DNA from: Paragorgia papillata
Lineage: Eukaryota > Cnidaria > Anthozoa > Scleralcyonacea > Coralliidae
Reading direction: 5' to 3'
Length of the DNA stretch: 64,000 nt
Assembly: GCA_035771165.1 (NCBI GenBank)
Contig: JAWNZC010000344.1
Span: forward strand, 1,904,501 to 1,968,500
Positions 28,999 through 40,880 of this stretch are shown in pieces (within the stretch, counting starts at the first letter, position 1; each line of letters starts with the position of its first letter). The notes below the pieces were generated by a model that was not told the origin of the DNA, did not search any database, and was given only the letters and a program-made list of their open reading frames with translations. A program made the translations under genes and the position numbers.

Positions 28999-29605
28999 AA
29001 CATTTTTCTTCAAAACAAGACGATAGTGTTAATAAAAGATGTAATGTACAAGCACACACAAAAGTTAAAATTATTTACAAATTTAAAATCCATAAGGTAA
29101 AGTGTCAAAACTATCTACAATTACACGCTTATTATATACAACTCGATAATCCTTAGTCTCACTCCTAGTCAGTAGTCACCACATCCTTATTCTTTCTATC
29201 TCGTACAATCTTTCTTGGAATATTTACAGACAACGGATCTACTACATCACAAATAACATTGAGGTACACCATATCACACATTACATTAAAATTAAGTTTT
29301 GTTGGGTCCTATAATTAAGAGTGATCCCTCTAACTTTACACACGGTTTTACCCGTGTTTGTCTGGTACGCGTAGTTTTTTGGGCCCCCAGACACAAAAGT
29401 GGTGATGAAGTTGCCATCCAATTCATCGGTCAGTTCTGGTAGGAACCGGTGGGCGGTTCCCATTCACCTTCCTTCGACACATAGATCACCGAGTCTGTAT
29501 CAAAATACAAGACTCGGCGATCTAACTGCTCCAAGACGCTGTACAGCTTCAGGCGTGCGTGAGCTGTCGTAAAGGCGGCGATAACAACGTTGGTCTTGAT
29601 GCTGG

Positions 29606-29733
29606 TATAATATCTTTATTTAGACTCAAACACAATGAAAACTACTATGCTATCAATCCATGATGTTCACACTCCTAGGGTCCCAACGCGAGTGTCTACT
29701 TTCACACGTGTCTATGATTACGTCATCATCACA
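29606..29733 (-). repeat. Gypsy 3' LTR
   Basis: 128 bp, one mismatch to 34056-34183. It carries AATAAAG near its end. Confidence 0.92.
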
Positions 29734-29861
29734 CTTCTCCCTACGTTGCACATTACACATTCTATTTTCAGTAGTTGTTAACAGAACTCAACGTGTAGTT
29801 TTTGTTGGGTTTTTTTGTTACATATATATATGGTAGTCATAAACTTGCTCTGTACTGTCAT

Positions 29862-32841
29862 TTAATGAGAAACAACTGAAGAGTTTGGATCATGATAAAA
29901 GTTTGTCTGCTGCCTGTTTCTTATCGGGTATCTTCTTGCTTCTACTTCATTTTGTTGATCCTGTCCATTTCTCATCCTCCCATCTTCCTCGTCATCCCAG
30001 ACTTCATCCAGATCATCACAAGATTGGTCTTGTTCATTGTCGTGGTTTATGGGTTTGAAGTAGGATATGTTCCTGGTTATTTGATGCGAATGTCTTTGAG
30101 CTGTGATGGTAGAGCCTTTGACTTTAATTACCTTGTATGGACTGGGGTTAAATTTAGTTGAAAATTTATTCTTCTTTTGTTGCTTACAGAGGACTAAATC
30201 ACCAACATTGATCTGGATTTTCTTTACATGTCTGGCCTGGTCAGCATACGTTTTCATTTTCGTCTTGGCTTCCTGGTCGTTCTGCCTTGCCACTGCATGC
30301 TTGTTGATTGGTTTGGGTGTTGTGGGTTGTTGTGGTAGTTTGGTACGGATTGTTCTATTGAACAGCAGTTCTGCTGGGGCAACCTTGGTGGTACTATGGG
30401 GTGCTGCTCGATAGTTCAGAAGAAAGGTATATAGCTCCTTTTCCCATAGTTTTCCTTCTGTGCGTGCTGTTAGGATGGATTTTAGCAATGGTTTCATGAA
30501 TGACTCCGCTTCCGAGTTCCCTTGTGGCCATAATGGGGTAATTGTGTTGAACTGTATGCCATGGATCTCCATGGATCTTCTTATTTCGTGTCCGTTAAAT
30601 GGTGGTCCATTATCAGTGATTACTTTGTGAGGCATTCCATGTGTGGAGAATATTCTGTTGAGTTTTGGTATGACGGTGGGTGCCGCTGTTGAATGTATAA
30701 TTTCAACTTCTGGGTATCTGGAATAAGCATCTATGACAACCAGTAGTAGCTCTCTACTTGGAAGGGGACCAAGGAAATCCATATGCACCGTATGCCATGG
30801 TGCTGGTGGCAGTCTTGACATCTTTAGAGGTACAGGAGGGTTAGCTGGTGTAGTACTTTGACATGGGATACAGGAGTCTATGATCTTCTTTACTGCCGTG
30901 TCGATGAATGGGAACCAAATTTTCTCTCGTATTAATTGTTTAGTTTTGGTCAATGCCTGATGACCTTCATGGGCCAGGTCTATAGCTTGCTGTCGTAGTG
31001 TGGTTGGTATTATAATTCGTGTTGACTTTAGGACCAGGTCGTTGTCGTTGCTGGTGGAAAGTTCACTGCGAACCCTGTACTAGATATCAAGTTCTCGTCT
31101 GTTGATTCTTGGATCTGTGAGCTTTCTTGACTCGTGCCACTTTCCAGTTCTGATGTACTTGGCAACTGCTTGAAGAGTTGCATCTTCCTTTGTCTGTGTT
31201 TTGATGTCTTCGAGGCTGATCGACTTTGGCGTTGTATGTTGAGCAATGAAGTTGATGTATTCTTCTGCTACATTTCTATGATGGTATGTTTCTGCTGTCA
31301 CCACTGGGTGTCGCGACATGTAGTCAGAGGGATTTTCTTTTCCAGGGCGATATTTTACGGTGAAGTGGTACTTGTGAAGGCGTAGGAACCATCTTTCTAT
31401 CCTGGCAGGTGGTTTGGAGTTAGGATTGCTGCAGATTAATTCAAGTGGTTTGTGGTCAGTGTATAACACAAATTCTGCACCGTAGAGGTAGATATGGAAT
31501 CTTTCCATGGCCCATACTATGGCTTCTCGTTCAGTTTGGCTGTATCTTTGTTCCACAGGAGTGAGAGCTCGACTTCCATAGGCGATCACTTTGTAGTCTT
31601 CTTTACCTGGAGTGTGTTGTTGTAGGATCGCACCCAAACCAGTTGGGCTTGCATCGACCGTAAGTTCTGTTTTGTTTTTTTGTGTCAAAATATGCCATGA
31701 CTGGGGCAGAAGTTAGCGCTGCTGTCAATGTTTTCCAAGCGTTCTCATGCATTGGTGACCACTCAAATCTGGCACTCTTCTTGGTGAGTTCACGTAGAGG
31801 TGCTGTTATGGTTGCATAGTTGATAATGAATTTTGAACAATAGTTCGCCATTCCCAGTAGGCTGCGAACTCCACTGACATTAGATGGATGGGACGCGTTG
31901 ACTATGGCGGCTATCTTCTTGGGGTCGGGACCAACTCCGTCTGCAGAAAAAATCATCCCGAAGAATTCGAGGGTATGCTTGTTGTAAGCGCATTTTGACT
32001 CGTTGAGGGTGAGACCAACTTGTCGCAATCGTGCGAAGACATTCCTAAGAGCTGTGTCGTGGGCAGACTGTGTAGAACCAAAGATTAAGATGTCATCGCT
32101 GATGTTAAGAACACCATCAATACCAGCAATGGCTTGGCTTATGGCAAACTGGAATACTTCAGCTGCTGAGGATGTCCCATAGTTGAGTCGGACGTATCGA
32201 TGTAGCCCTTTATGAGTACGAAAAGTAGTAATGTTCCTGGACTCCGGTGCGAGGTGTATTTGATGATAGCCATGGCGAAGATCTAATTTGGAAAACACTG
32301 TAGCACCATTTAGTTTGTGAATGAGTTCATCGACAGTGGGCATAGGATGGCGCTCGCGGAGTATTGCTGTGTTGGGAAGACGCATGTCCACACAAATTCT
32401 TACTTCGTCTGGGTTTTTCGGTTTCGGTGTTACAACTAATGGTGAAACCCATGGAGTAGGACCTGTACAGGGTTCGATGATGCCGTTTTCTGCTAAGTGG
32501 TCAAGCTCTTCGTCTACTTTGTTACGAATGTGAAATGGTATTCTTCTTTCTGGTTGTGCAACAGGCTTTACATTCGGGTCTATGTGAAGTTTGAGTTCAA
32601 AGTTTGTGAGGCAACCAATTCCACTGAATAAGTCTCGATACTCACTGGTTAAATCTTGAATAAATGTATCATCATGATTATGGGTGTTGGTTTCGTTGAT
32701 TGGGGCCGATTGTGTTTTGGTCGCATCGTTGTCTTGGTTGACCATTTCCGCTATAGCGATGTTGTTGACTTGTAGCTTTATTAAGCCCAGCTCTGCTGCC
32801 GTTTGGGAACAAACTAAGTTTCCATTGTTTCCTTTTGTCAC
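29862..32841 (-). pseudogene. pol: Gypsy Pol: RT, RNase H and integrase, frameshifted
   Basis: The RT frame (32841-31603) has IRICVDMRLPNTAI, FSKLDLRHGYHQI and the catalytic ISDDILIFG in place of the usual YxDD. A shift at a T7 run near 31680 leads to RNase H (LTVDASPTGLGAIL, TDHKPLELI, VKYRPGKENPSDYMSRHP). A stop near 31080 and a break to about 30953 precede the integrase, which has the zinc-binding CIPCQ, MDFLGPLP, DAYSRY, ITDNGPPF and NSEAESFMK as its DDE residues, and a C-terminal GDLVLCKQ segment. Two of the breaks lie in homopolymers, which could be sequencing errors given the near-identical LTRs. Confidence 0.88.
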
Positions 32842-32849
32842 ATGAAACT

Positions 32850-34021
32850 TAGCAGCTGTAATCTTTTTTTTTCGATTCTACGATTTCTTCGAATACGCCA
32901 ACCATTGGAAGGGGTGATTGTGAGCCATAAGCGTATACGCGAGCTTTTGGACGATGTAGCTTGATAGCTTTCTGTTTACATAAGCTTTGGAAAGTTATTT
33001 CATCGACGACGTTTATGGACGCCCCAGTATCTACAAGTGCTTGAAAGTTCACTCCATTGACTTTTAATTTGGCATTAAGGTTGTCTGTAGAGGTATTTGT
33101 TCTTTCTTTTTTGACGGTGTATAAGTACTCTTCTTCTGATGATGACTGGCTTTCATTACACGGCGCCTTGTTATCTGACAATGTTTTGATTGATGGCGGC
33201 TTGCTGTCAAGCGTTGGTTGCGGTCTTGAGAAGAACTTGTTTGTGTTTTGATTGCTTTTGCAAACCTTTGCAAAATGGTTCATCTTGTGGCAACTTGAAC
33301 ACTCTTTGCCTTGGGCTGGGCATCGATTGTTCTTGTGAGGATAATCAAATCCGCAATAGTAGCATTTACGGCTCACAGTGTCTCGTTGAGAAGACTGTTG
33401 TTTTTGCGGTCGAATGGCGTTCAGACTGTTGTCGATTTCACTCGGAGGTTTTGTGCAAAGATCGACGGACGCAAGAGATTTTTCGATTCCTTTCGCTTGC
33501 GTTTCACTTATTTCGATAGAACGGCCTTCCGTCAGGAGTGTGGTTAAGGTTAGTGACGAATCGCGAAGTGCTTTTCGTCGAAGACGGGTAGATGTGCAGC
33601 TTTGGATTATCTGTGTTTTGATTTCACGATCAACGTCGCCGAACCCACAGGTGGAGGCTAGTTTCCGAAGGCGTGTGTGATATTGATCCAGTGTTTCCTC
33701 GGTAGTTTGTCGGGCTTGACGGAATACATAGATTTCGTACTCGAGGTTCCTTTTAGGCATAAAATATTCTGACAATTTCTCGACGGCTGTTTTAAAATCG
33801 TCGTCATCTCCAGTATTTGATAAGGTTTCAAATGTTTCCTCTACTTGTGGACCAGCTTGATAGAGCAGTAGAGCTCGTTTCTGTGTTGCGTTTGTGATGT
33901 TTCCCGCTCGGAGATAAGTGTTGAATCGCTTGAGCCATTGTTTCCATCGAGTGCCTAAACTGCTTGGATCCGCATGTGGATCGAACTGTGCCATTGGTAT
34001 AAGGTCTAACTTTGTAGCCAT
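32850..34021 (-). CDS. gag: Gypsy Gag and aspartic protease
   Basis: Starts MATKLDLIPMAQFDPHADPS and contains the retrotransposon Gag helical domain (WKQWLKRFNTYL, FRQARQTTEETLDQYHTRL). Two zinc knuckles follow, CYYCGFDYPHKNNRCP and CSSCHKMNHFAKVC (about residues 240-280), then the protease core QALVDTGASINVVDE (about 345). The frame ends about 45 codons after the DTGA box at an A9 run (32868-32876). The pol frame continues there one base off, so either a programmed slip or a homopolymer change joins protease to RT. Confidence 0.88.
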
Positions 34022-34055
34022 CGCGTGGGAGTATATCGATATCCTCGTCGCCAAA

Positions 34056-34183
34056 TATAATATCTTTATTTAGACTCAAACACAACGAAAACTACTATGC
34101 TATCAATCCATGATGTTCACACTCCTAGGGTCCCAACGCGAGTGTCTACTTTCACACGTGTCTATGATTACGTCATCATCACA
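34056..34183 (-). repeat. Gypsy 5' LTR
   Basis: 128 bp, flanked on its outer side by GCTGG (34184-34188), which is repeated at 29601-29605. Confidence 0.92.
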
Positions 34184-37100
34184 GCTGGCTTCGATGAAAT
34201 CGTCGACGTTCTCGTAGTGGACCTCAATCAATTCGTCGTTGATAAAATTGGCATCGGTGACGTTGACGCTCGACAACAGGTCGAAGTATACGGCTGGATC
34301 TGAGATGATATTAACCTGGGTCATGTTGGGCCGCTGTGCAAATTTACCTATAAGAAAGATATAACAGAGAAAAGAAAAAAACATTAGACACTTCGTTTTT
34401 TAGTTAAATTACGAATAAAATTACTTACCCCAAAAGGAATTCAACATCAGTTTGGATAGTGCCCTCAGACCAGGATTCTTGACGATGTGGTTCGGATCCA
34501 GCTGAATACCTTCGCTGGCAGCATAATCAGCGATATATTGGGCCTTCCTCTCGTCGGTGTCGCAGTCTGCAGGGAAACCACTCGCCTGAAGAAGAGTAAG
34601 GATAATAAGTCATAATTGATAAGTAACATGTGAAAAACAATATTAATATCTTACCTCTTGTTTGATTTTGAGGAACGTGTCCACGTAGTCTTTGAAGAGA
34701 CCATCAGTGTGCTCAGGGAAATGCCACACCTCATCGACTTTAACCAAACGATAGCCCTTTTCCAATGCTTTTTGGAGTTCGAGGGTGACCCAAGTACCAT
34801 GGAGAGCTCGCTCAGCGTCGGAATGGATGCATGGTTCTTGCTGGAGATTGTCTGCGCAAGTACGGCATAAAGGCATCATGAGCTTTCCTTGAGTTCTGTA
34901 GGGAAGAACAGGATGGTAGAGGCCACGAGGAGGAAGAACGGAACATTTCACCAAGCCAAAGTACTCGGCGATCGGACCAAAGTTCTCCGTGATGATCTGG
35001 GGGTGCCCAAGCGGATATTCACCGTATTTATTGCACCATGGGTAAAGGCTACAGAAATCGACGTATCGGATCTTTTCTCCAGGTTGAGCTTCGTAGAACA
35101 GTCTCGTGGCGTTTGTCCTTCCACCAAAGAATCCGTGGCGAGGTTCCAAAGGTTCGGAGATCTCGAAGTTCTCAAAGAATGCTCTCATCTCAGGGTCTGC
35201 GGCAAGTGGACGATCAATGTCACAGGTCCAAATCTCCACGACATTGAATCCTCTGTCTTTCAGGAACTGTGTCTTTTCCACGGTTCGTTGATGGAGTTCG
35301 TGCATGGTTAATTCATTAACCGGGTTGACTGTGTCTCTGGCATAGCAGCGTTCACAACCGTGCCACAGGCAGCCCTGAATCTCCCACACCGTGTTCGTTT
35401 CGGCGTTGTACCCATCGACGAGGCATTTCCCAATGCGTTGCTCTCCATGATTGCGGGCATGTCGAATGGCGATATCATCACGTTGTGCGATGTATGCAAG
35501 CATTTTCAGAGCGATGACTGACTGTTTGTTTTCGGGTTTGTACCCACATGGTGGAATAACGGCAATAGTGTTTTCCTTCAAGAAGGTCTTGCGAAAAACC
35601 AAATTACAGGCGGAGGCGATGGTTAAACATTGTACGAAGGGGTCGATATCGGTCACATTCTTGAAGATTTCGCGGAACTCAAGACAGCAACGACGAAGAA
35701 TGTCGACATCAGACTGGCAATAACTCAGGATTTCGGCTTGGAAATCGAAGACGTAGTTACGGTTGACGAGGTCGTTGTACCACGCATAAAACTTTTCGCG
35801 ATCGCCAGGACTCATACCCTCGGGATCGTAGAACTTGGCGTCGGGTAGTGATCCAACATAATCCTGGTTTTCTACTCTGTTGAAAAAGTGAGGAAAGTAT
35901 CCTTTTTCCAACTCTGTGATGCCAAAGGTTTTAGGGGAGTCAGCCAGACGCATCGGTATAAAACACAACGAGTCAATAAATTTAATGTTCAGTTCTGTAA
36001 CCATCAGAGAAAGGATTTTGGCACCACGGGTGATAATTTCGGGCACGATACCGTTCTTGTACAGGTACTGTAAAATGAAGTACCCGTCGTAGGCCTGGAA
36101 GTTATGGGCTATGAAGGTGGTATTGTCGTTTTGGCGTTGAAAGACCCACTCGCAGAACTCGTCTTTGGTATTGAGGCCAGAAAATACCATTTCGTCACCG
36201 CTTTCGTTCTGGACCACGCAGAGATTCGGAACGTGTTGACCGTCGTCCTGGGTGCACTCGAAGTCGAAGAACATCAAGTTCTGGTCTCTCTCACCACCGT
36301 TGTCACCGTCCACAGCAACATCGTCGTCAAGGAGTTCGTTGGTGGTGTTTTGTTCAGTTGGTTGTTGGTTCCTCTGTCGTACGGGTTGGATGTAGCACTG
36401 GTGGTTCTCGGGTTTGACATATTTTTGGCAAACGGTGCAACGAACAAGGCCACAGTGAGTGATGGTCGTTGAGTCTAACACGGGTCACCACACGTTGACA
36501 CTTTGGGCATTTGGTGAGCGAAGAACAGAGAGGTTTTTGTTGTCCAACTGCAGCTTTGTGTCGGGCGAAGCATTCGTCGCTTTTGAAGAAACGGTTGCAG
36601 TCTTTGCAGTACTTCCATTTGATCACAGGGCAGTTTTGTGTGTTGCACAGTTTGCAGAGATCGCCACACGGATGGTCGGTAATTTTGTCGTAGCCTTTCT
36701 TACAGGCGTGACAGTATTGCTTGCGCGCGAGGAAGGCTGCCATACTGGTGATCACATCGTAGTGCATCATGGTTATCGTCGTGGTAAAGGTAAAGACATT
36801 TCTCGGCTTCGGGACCGGAATAAATCAGAGCATTCAGATGTTCCTTGGATACGACGTTGAGTTGGTAACCAGGGAGGACAGCCTGGAACTTTTTGACTTC
36901 GGGGATCCCACAGGGACCCAGAGGGACACCAGCAGTCTCGTATAGTTCGTGGGCTAAACGACCTAGCACGATACTTTTGTATTGTGGGTTTTTGTCAAAC
37001 TTCGCCTTGGCAACGATGATCGCCCGAGCACAACACAGTTCATCCTTATTCTTAATTTGAACAAAACAATCTTTTTTGTTGAGGTAGCTCTGTAGATTGA

Positions 37101-37930
37101 CTACGTCGCGTCGTTTTCCCGCACCACCATGAGGCATTTCGACGTGGACCACGTTCACATTCACCGATTCGTCCAGCGTAAACTTTGTATTGGATTGTAC
37201 GACACGTTCCACAACAGGCAGGAATTTCTCGGGGGTCAAACGGTCTCGTTGAAGGAAAGGTAGAGAAATGGGACGGTCGAGTTGATGGGAATTCATGATC
37301 AAACGGACTTGATCGTGAGGGGACATATCGGTGGGTAACCGATCAAGTAAGTGCTGAAAAGCACTGTTTAATACTGACATAATATCAGATACCCCATGTA
37401 TATGTAAAGGTTTAAACTGTACAGTATAGTCGGTACCTGTTGTCTTGAATTTCCTGACGTTGACCTGCTTTACCGATTTGATGGTGAAGTAATCTTCGGG
37501 CTTCAGGCGTTTGGGGGAAGATTCGGTGTCATTGGTACGCTTTCTCTTGCTCCCTTCTCCCACTTGGTCTTCCAACTGTTCAGGGATATCGGGTTGTTCC
37601 TCGCCATAGCACAGAAACTCATCGTTGGCCCAATCTTCGTTGAACAGACGACGTTCTTCATCAGACCAATTAGCCATAAGGTCGGGCACTACATCTGCTG
37701 GTGTTTCGATCTCTCTTTGAATATCCTCAGCCATAGCGTTCGTCCAAAAGATCACTTTCTGTTGAAGAACAGCCCGTTTTTGCTCCTCAGTAAGAATGAA
37801 CGACTCCTCCAAAAACTCCAAAGCACTCTCCATCTCACAACTCTTAATCAGGTCAACAATATCAATCTAGAAACATAAGAGAATTTCGTAATCATAAATG
37901 TTCAATAGATCAACTTACCGTTTGAGACAT

Positions 37931-38506
37931 CTTGATCACAATAAATAGATAACAAATCCAAAAAACACTTCCTAAAACACGCTCCAAAAGACTTTTGATC
38001 TTACTCGTACGAGAACAGATTTCGAATGAGACGACGCGACGCTGTACATTCTCTATGGTTACAGCTCCGTTTGCCCAAACACGTCTCATTGTTTTAATTC
38101 TTAATGACTCTTAATGAGTTTTTAACGAGTTTTTTACATGTGGTCTATGCAAATATTAGTAGCAATGCTCCCTATTATCCTCATACGTCTCCTGAATACC
38201 CTATTATTAAAATATACTACACTATGCAAATACATATAACGTGTGCACTCAGCTGCCCCGTAACTAAATAATATTTCGTTTATATGTCGACACTTAAAAA
38301 CGTTCTTCTGACGACTTCTCGAATTGAATCGGGGGGGTTAAGCAACAAGCTAGGGTTAGGGGGTTCCGGAAGAGCGCGAGACGGTTATGACATAAAGAAA
38401 ACCGGGGGTTGAGTGACAGTTAGGGTTAGGGGGGGGAGTTAGGGTTAGAGTGTCCTAAAGGGCCACGAGACATGACGTAAGCATAAAACGTATGCATATA
38501 TAGTGG
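37931..38506. other. Polinton 2 subterminal spacer, TTAGGG-rich
   Basis: No gene seen. Starting near 38340, repeated AGTTAGGGTTAGGGGG and GGTTATGACGTATTACACGGGG blocks occur. Towards the PolB start there is A/T-rich sequence without a clear TATA box. Confidence 0.5.
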
Positions 38507-38837
38507 TTATGACGTATTACACGGGGGGTTGAGTGACATCTAAGGTTAGGGGGCTGACTAGGGTTATAGAGGGTCCCAAAGGAGCCTGAGAATGAATAAT
38601 TAAAAATTGAATTATGTACGCATAAATAATGAGATTAGGGTTTGGAGGTCCCAAAGGAGCCTGAGACATAATGACGTAGTCAGATTAGAGTTAGACTGTC
38701 CCAAAGGAGCCTGAGACACAATGACGTAATGAGATTAGGGTTAGAGGATCCTAAAGGAGCCTGAGAATGAATAATTAAAAATTGAATATTTAATGAGGCG
38801 GCATCCCTTTGAACTCCCGATGGGGGGTATTACTACT
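38507..38837 (-). repeat. Polinton 2 terminal inverted repeat, PolB side
   Basis: Reading inward it starts AGTAGTAATACCCCCC and matches 18720-19046, including GGGAGTTCAAAGGGATGCCG and the GATTAGGGTT units. Relative to the first copy, extra TTAGGG-type units continue inward to about 38340. Confidence 0.82.
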
Positions 38838-39013
38838 CACCGCATATAATGATGAAAGCACTGCATATAATGATGAAAGCACCGCATATAATGATGAAAG
38901 CACTGCATATAATGATGAAAGCACTGCATATAATGACGAAAGCACCGCATATAATGACGAAAGCACCGCATATGACGAAAGCACTGCATATAATGTTGAA
39001 AGCACCGCATATA
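38838..39013 (-). repeat. 21-bp minisatellite, about 8 copies, inverted
   Basis: Same unit as 19047-20133 on the opposite strand (GCATATAATGATGAAAGCACC). Its first 6 bp, CACCGC, duplicate the target copy at 19047-19052. It ends at a non-repeated sequence with GATCAGCTGCG. Confidence 0.9.
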
Positions 39014-39597
39014 CAGATCAGCTGCGAATGCTTTATCGTACTACTACTTATCAAATGGACGCATTTAAATAGCCATGTTTTCAAACTATTTTTCAAGTTG
39101 GAGTGATTTTAGCTAAGTAAATTGACGAAAAAGTTTATGTAAATCAGGATGAATCATAAATCTGTATGCGATTTAGAGATATTGATTAAATGTATTTATG
39201 AAATAAAAATAATTAACATCATGCGATGTGTATGTGTTGTTGTTCCACAGGTCCCTTGGGGTTCTACTTGGTGGTATCAAATCCACTAGCCCCTAATGAG
39301 CGTAGATGCTCAGAGCTCATTTGTGTACTGACTGCCGTATGTGACACTTCACTACCAAGAGGCTGCTTGTCTATATGCTGTTTCTCGAATTTCTCGGGTT
39401 CGGTCTAAGACGACCGTCAGCTATTTACCCGTCCACCGCGTTGTTGGCAGATAATTGGGAAACGCTGCCATGAAACCAGGGTTTCCTTGCCCTTTGCTGG
39501 TCGTGCTTCGTCGCTTGATATGCTGCCTTAGACTTTGGCTCAACTGGCTCTTCACTCCGACTGGTTTATGCCGGTTGTATGGTTTGTACACTGTAGC
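39014..39597. other. Intervening sequence without clear gene
   Basis: A/T-rich to about 39225, then a more complex stretch with TGTTGTTCCACAG|GTCCC resembling a splice acceptor at 39251. A 60-codon open frame follows but matches nothing I know. Confidence 0.4.
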
Positions 39598-40433
39598 TTA
39601 AAGTGCCTCTATGGCCTGTGGGGTCTTTACATATTTAAATAATTTAGGTTAAAAGAAAATGTTTCCCGAAATTTTTTCTCAAAAATATTAAATCCCCTCC
39701 CATTGACAGCGCTCCGAAGTTGGCCAAATCAGCCCAAATCGCGCCATTTTGAAAGTTAACCGTTTGTCTTGGGCCTGGGCTCTAATTGATAGAGCTACGT
39801 CACAGTCGGAACGGAAGTCAGACCATAAGACAATCCACCAAAATAAAAAAGGACAGATAATCTTCGATCTGCGCGCAGTTTATGGAAATTATTTTGAAAT
39901 AGAGACTTGCCGAAACTGTATTCGTGGAGCGACTAATAATTTAAAGGTAAGTACATTCGATTATTTCTGTATTTTCATTAAATAGTGAGTTAAATTGCAG
40001 ACTTTTGATGTTGTCATTGTTAAAATGGCGCATGTAACAATCATTTCCGAAACATGCAGTCAAAACTAACCCTGTAACTAAAAAATAAACATGTTTTGTG
40101 CTTTTTGGTCGCAATATTTGGAATCCCAAGTGGAATATGTACAAAACTGTCGGTAATTTTACATCAGTTTACTCGCCTATTTGAAAAAAATGCTCATTGG
40201 TCTGACGAGTACGACATCATCGCCATTGTTATTGTCGGAGCTCGCAACATAGAAAATCCAGAATATATTGTCTTCTGGATTGTCTATGCTTGCAGTCAAG
40301 ACTAACCTTTGCCTCAGAATCTTGTGTGCACAGTTTGCAAAACTGACTCTATTTGTAAACCAGCATAATATGTTACATATGTAATCTACTATAACCTAAT
40401 GTCTACATGTATGTGCATGTACAGTATATCTAA

Positions 40434-40880
40434 CTAATACGATATAAATTTTATTATTTGCTGCTTTAAGCCTTCTAATCCTTGACTATCAAACTGTTGA
40501 ATAACTTTATCAAGAATTCTAAGTGTCCAGGAATGATCTTTGTAAATTGTCACTGACTTTGTTATCATGGGATCCTTGGCACAGTCTTTCTTTCTTTGTT
40601 GCAAGTAAACAACTCTTAAAGATTCTTCATCGCCTTTCACAACCAAAAGGAAGACCAACGCTATTAATGGTGTTAACTAAGTCTTTAAGGATTTGTGGTT
40701 GGATAACTGTTTATAGGTGCAGCACGTGGTTGACATCTGTTGTTGTGTCCAGTGCAATTGCTGTTGGTATTATTCAAATAAGCTTGTTCTGTCATAAAGT
40801 ATTTCACCCATTGAAACTGGTACCAAGACAGGGGGACTGTCTCTGTCTGAAAAAGGATAAACATTAAAAGCAATTTCATT
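40434..40880 (-). pseudogene. Gene fragment in left palindrome arm
   Basis: Exon-like block after a splice acceptor (TTTTTCAG near 40857). It shifts frame between TETVPLSWYQFQ and EESLRVVYLQQRKKDCAKDP with ITKSVTIYKDHSWTLRI and GLEGLKQQII. The same block, equally broken, is in the other arm at 41411-41846. No family recognised. It is probably captured sequence duplicated with the arm. Confidence 0.45.

Larger units (their letters stand above)
29606..34183 (-). mobile_element. Gypsy LTR retrotransposon, 4578 bp
   Basis: Two 128-bp LTRs (29606-29733 and 34056-34183) differ at one base seen (AATGAAA against AACGAAA), and 5-bp duplications GCTGG flank the element at 29601-29605 and 34184-34188. 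In coding orientation the LTR starts TGTGATG, contains AATAAA and ends ATATTATA. A primer-binding site beginning TGG starts two bases after the 5' LTR (34053), and a polypurine AGGGAGAAG precedes the 3' LTR. Gene order is Gag-protease, RT, RNase H, integrase, which defines Gypsy/Metaviridae. The near-identity of the LTRs shows a recent insertion. Confidence 0.93.
29165..37930 (-). pseudogene. polB: Protein-primed family B DNA polymerase of Polinton 2, split by Gypsy
   Basis: Replicative polymerase of a second PolB lineage. ATG 37930 opens a 12-nt first exon followed by a 52-bp intron (37867-37918). Further introns are at 34586-34654 and 34348-34428. Domains: an acidic N-terminus, a Cys-rich zinc region YCHACKKGYDKITDHPCGDL (about 36700), exonuclease I FFDFECTQ, exonuclease II AHNFQAYDGYFIL, exonuclease III YCQSDVDIL, motif A YVDFCSLYPW (about 35050), motif B LMLNSFWG|KFAQR across the intron, and motif C YFDTDS (about 29495). 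A Gypsy element at 29606-34183 sits between motifs B and C with a GCTGG duplication. Frameshifts near 36740, 36470, 29450 and 29290 disable it. It differs throughout from the PolB at 3572-8351. Confidence 0.88.

Noticed and set aside
28802..29026. Small open frames across the tRNA-like genes
   Set aside because: They are translations of the two tRNA genes.
34889..36860. Long plus-strand open frames opposite the Polinton 2 polymerase
   Set aside because: They are complement-strand shadows of the PolB gene, which has all polymerase motifs on the minus strand.
38340..38800. An interstitial telomere
   Set aside because: TTAGGG-like words are embedded in longer units shared by the two Polinton 2 ends and are not a pure tandem array.
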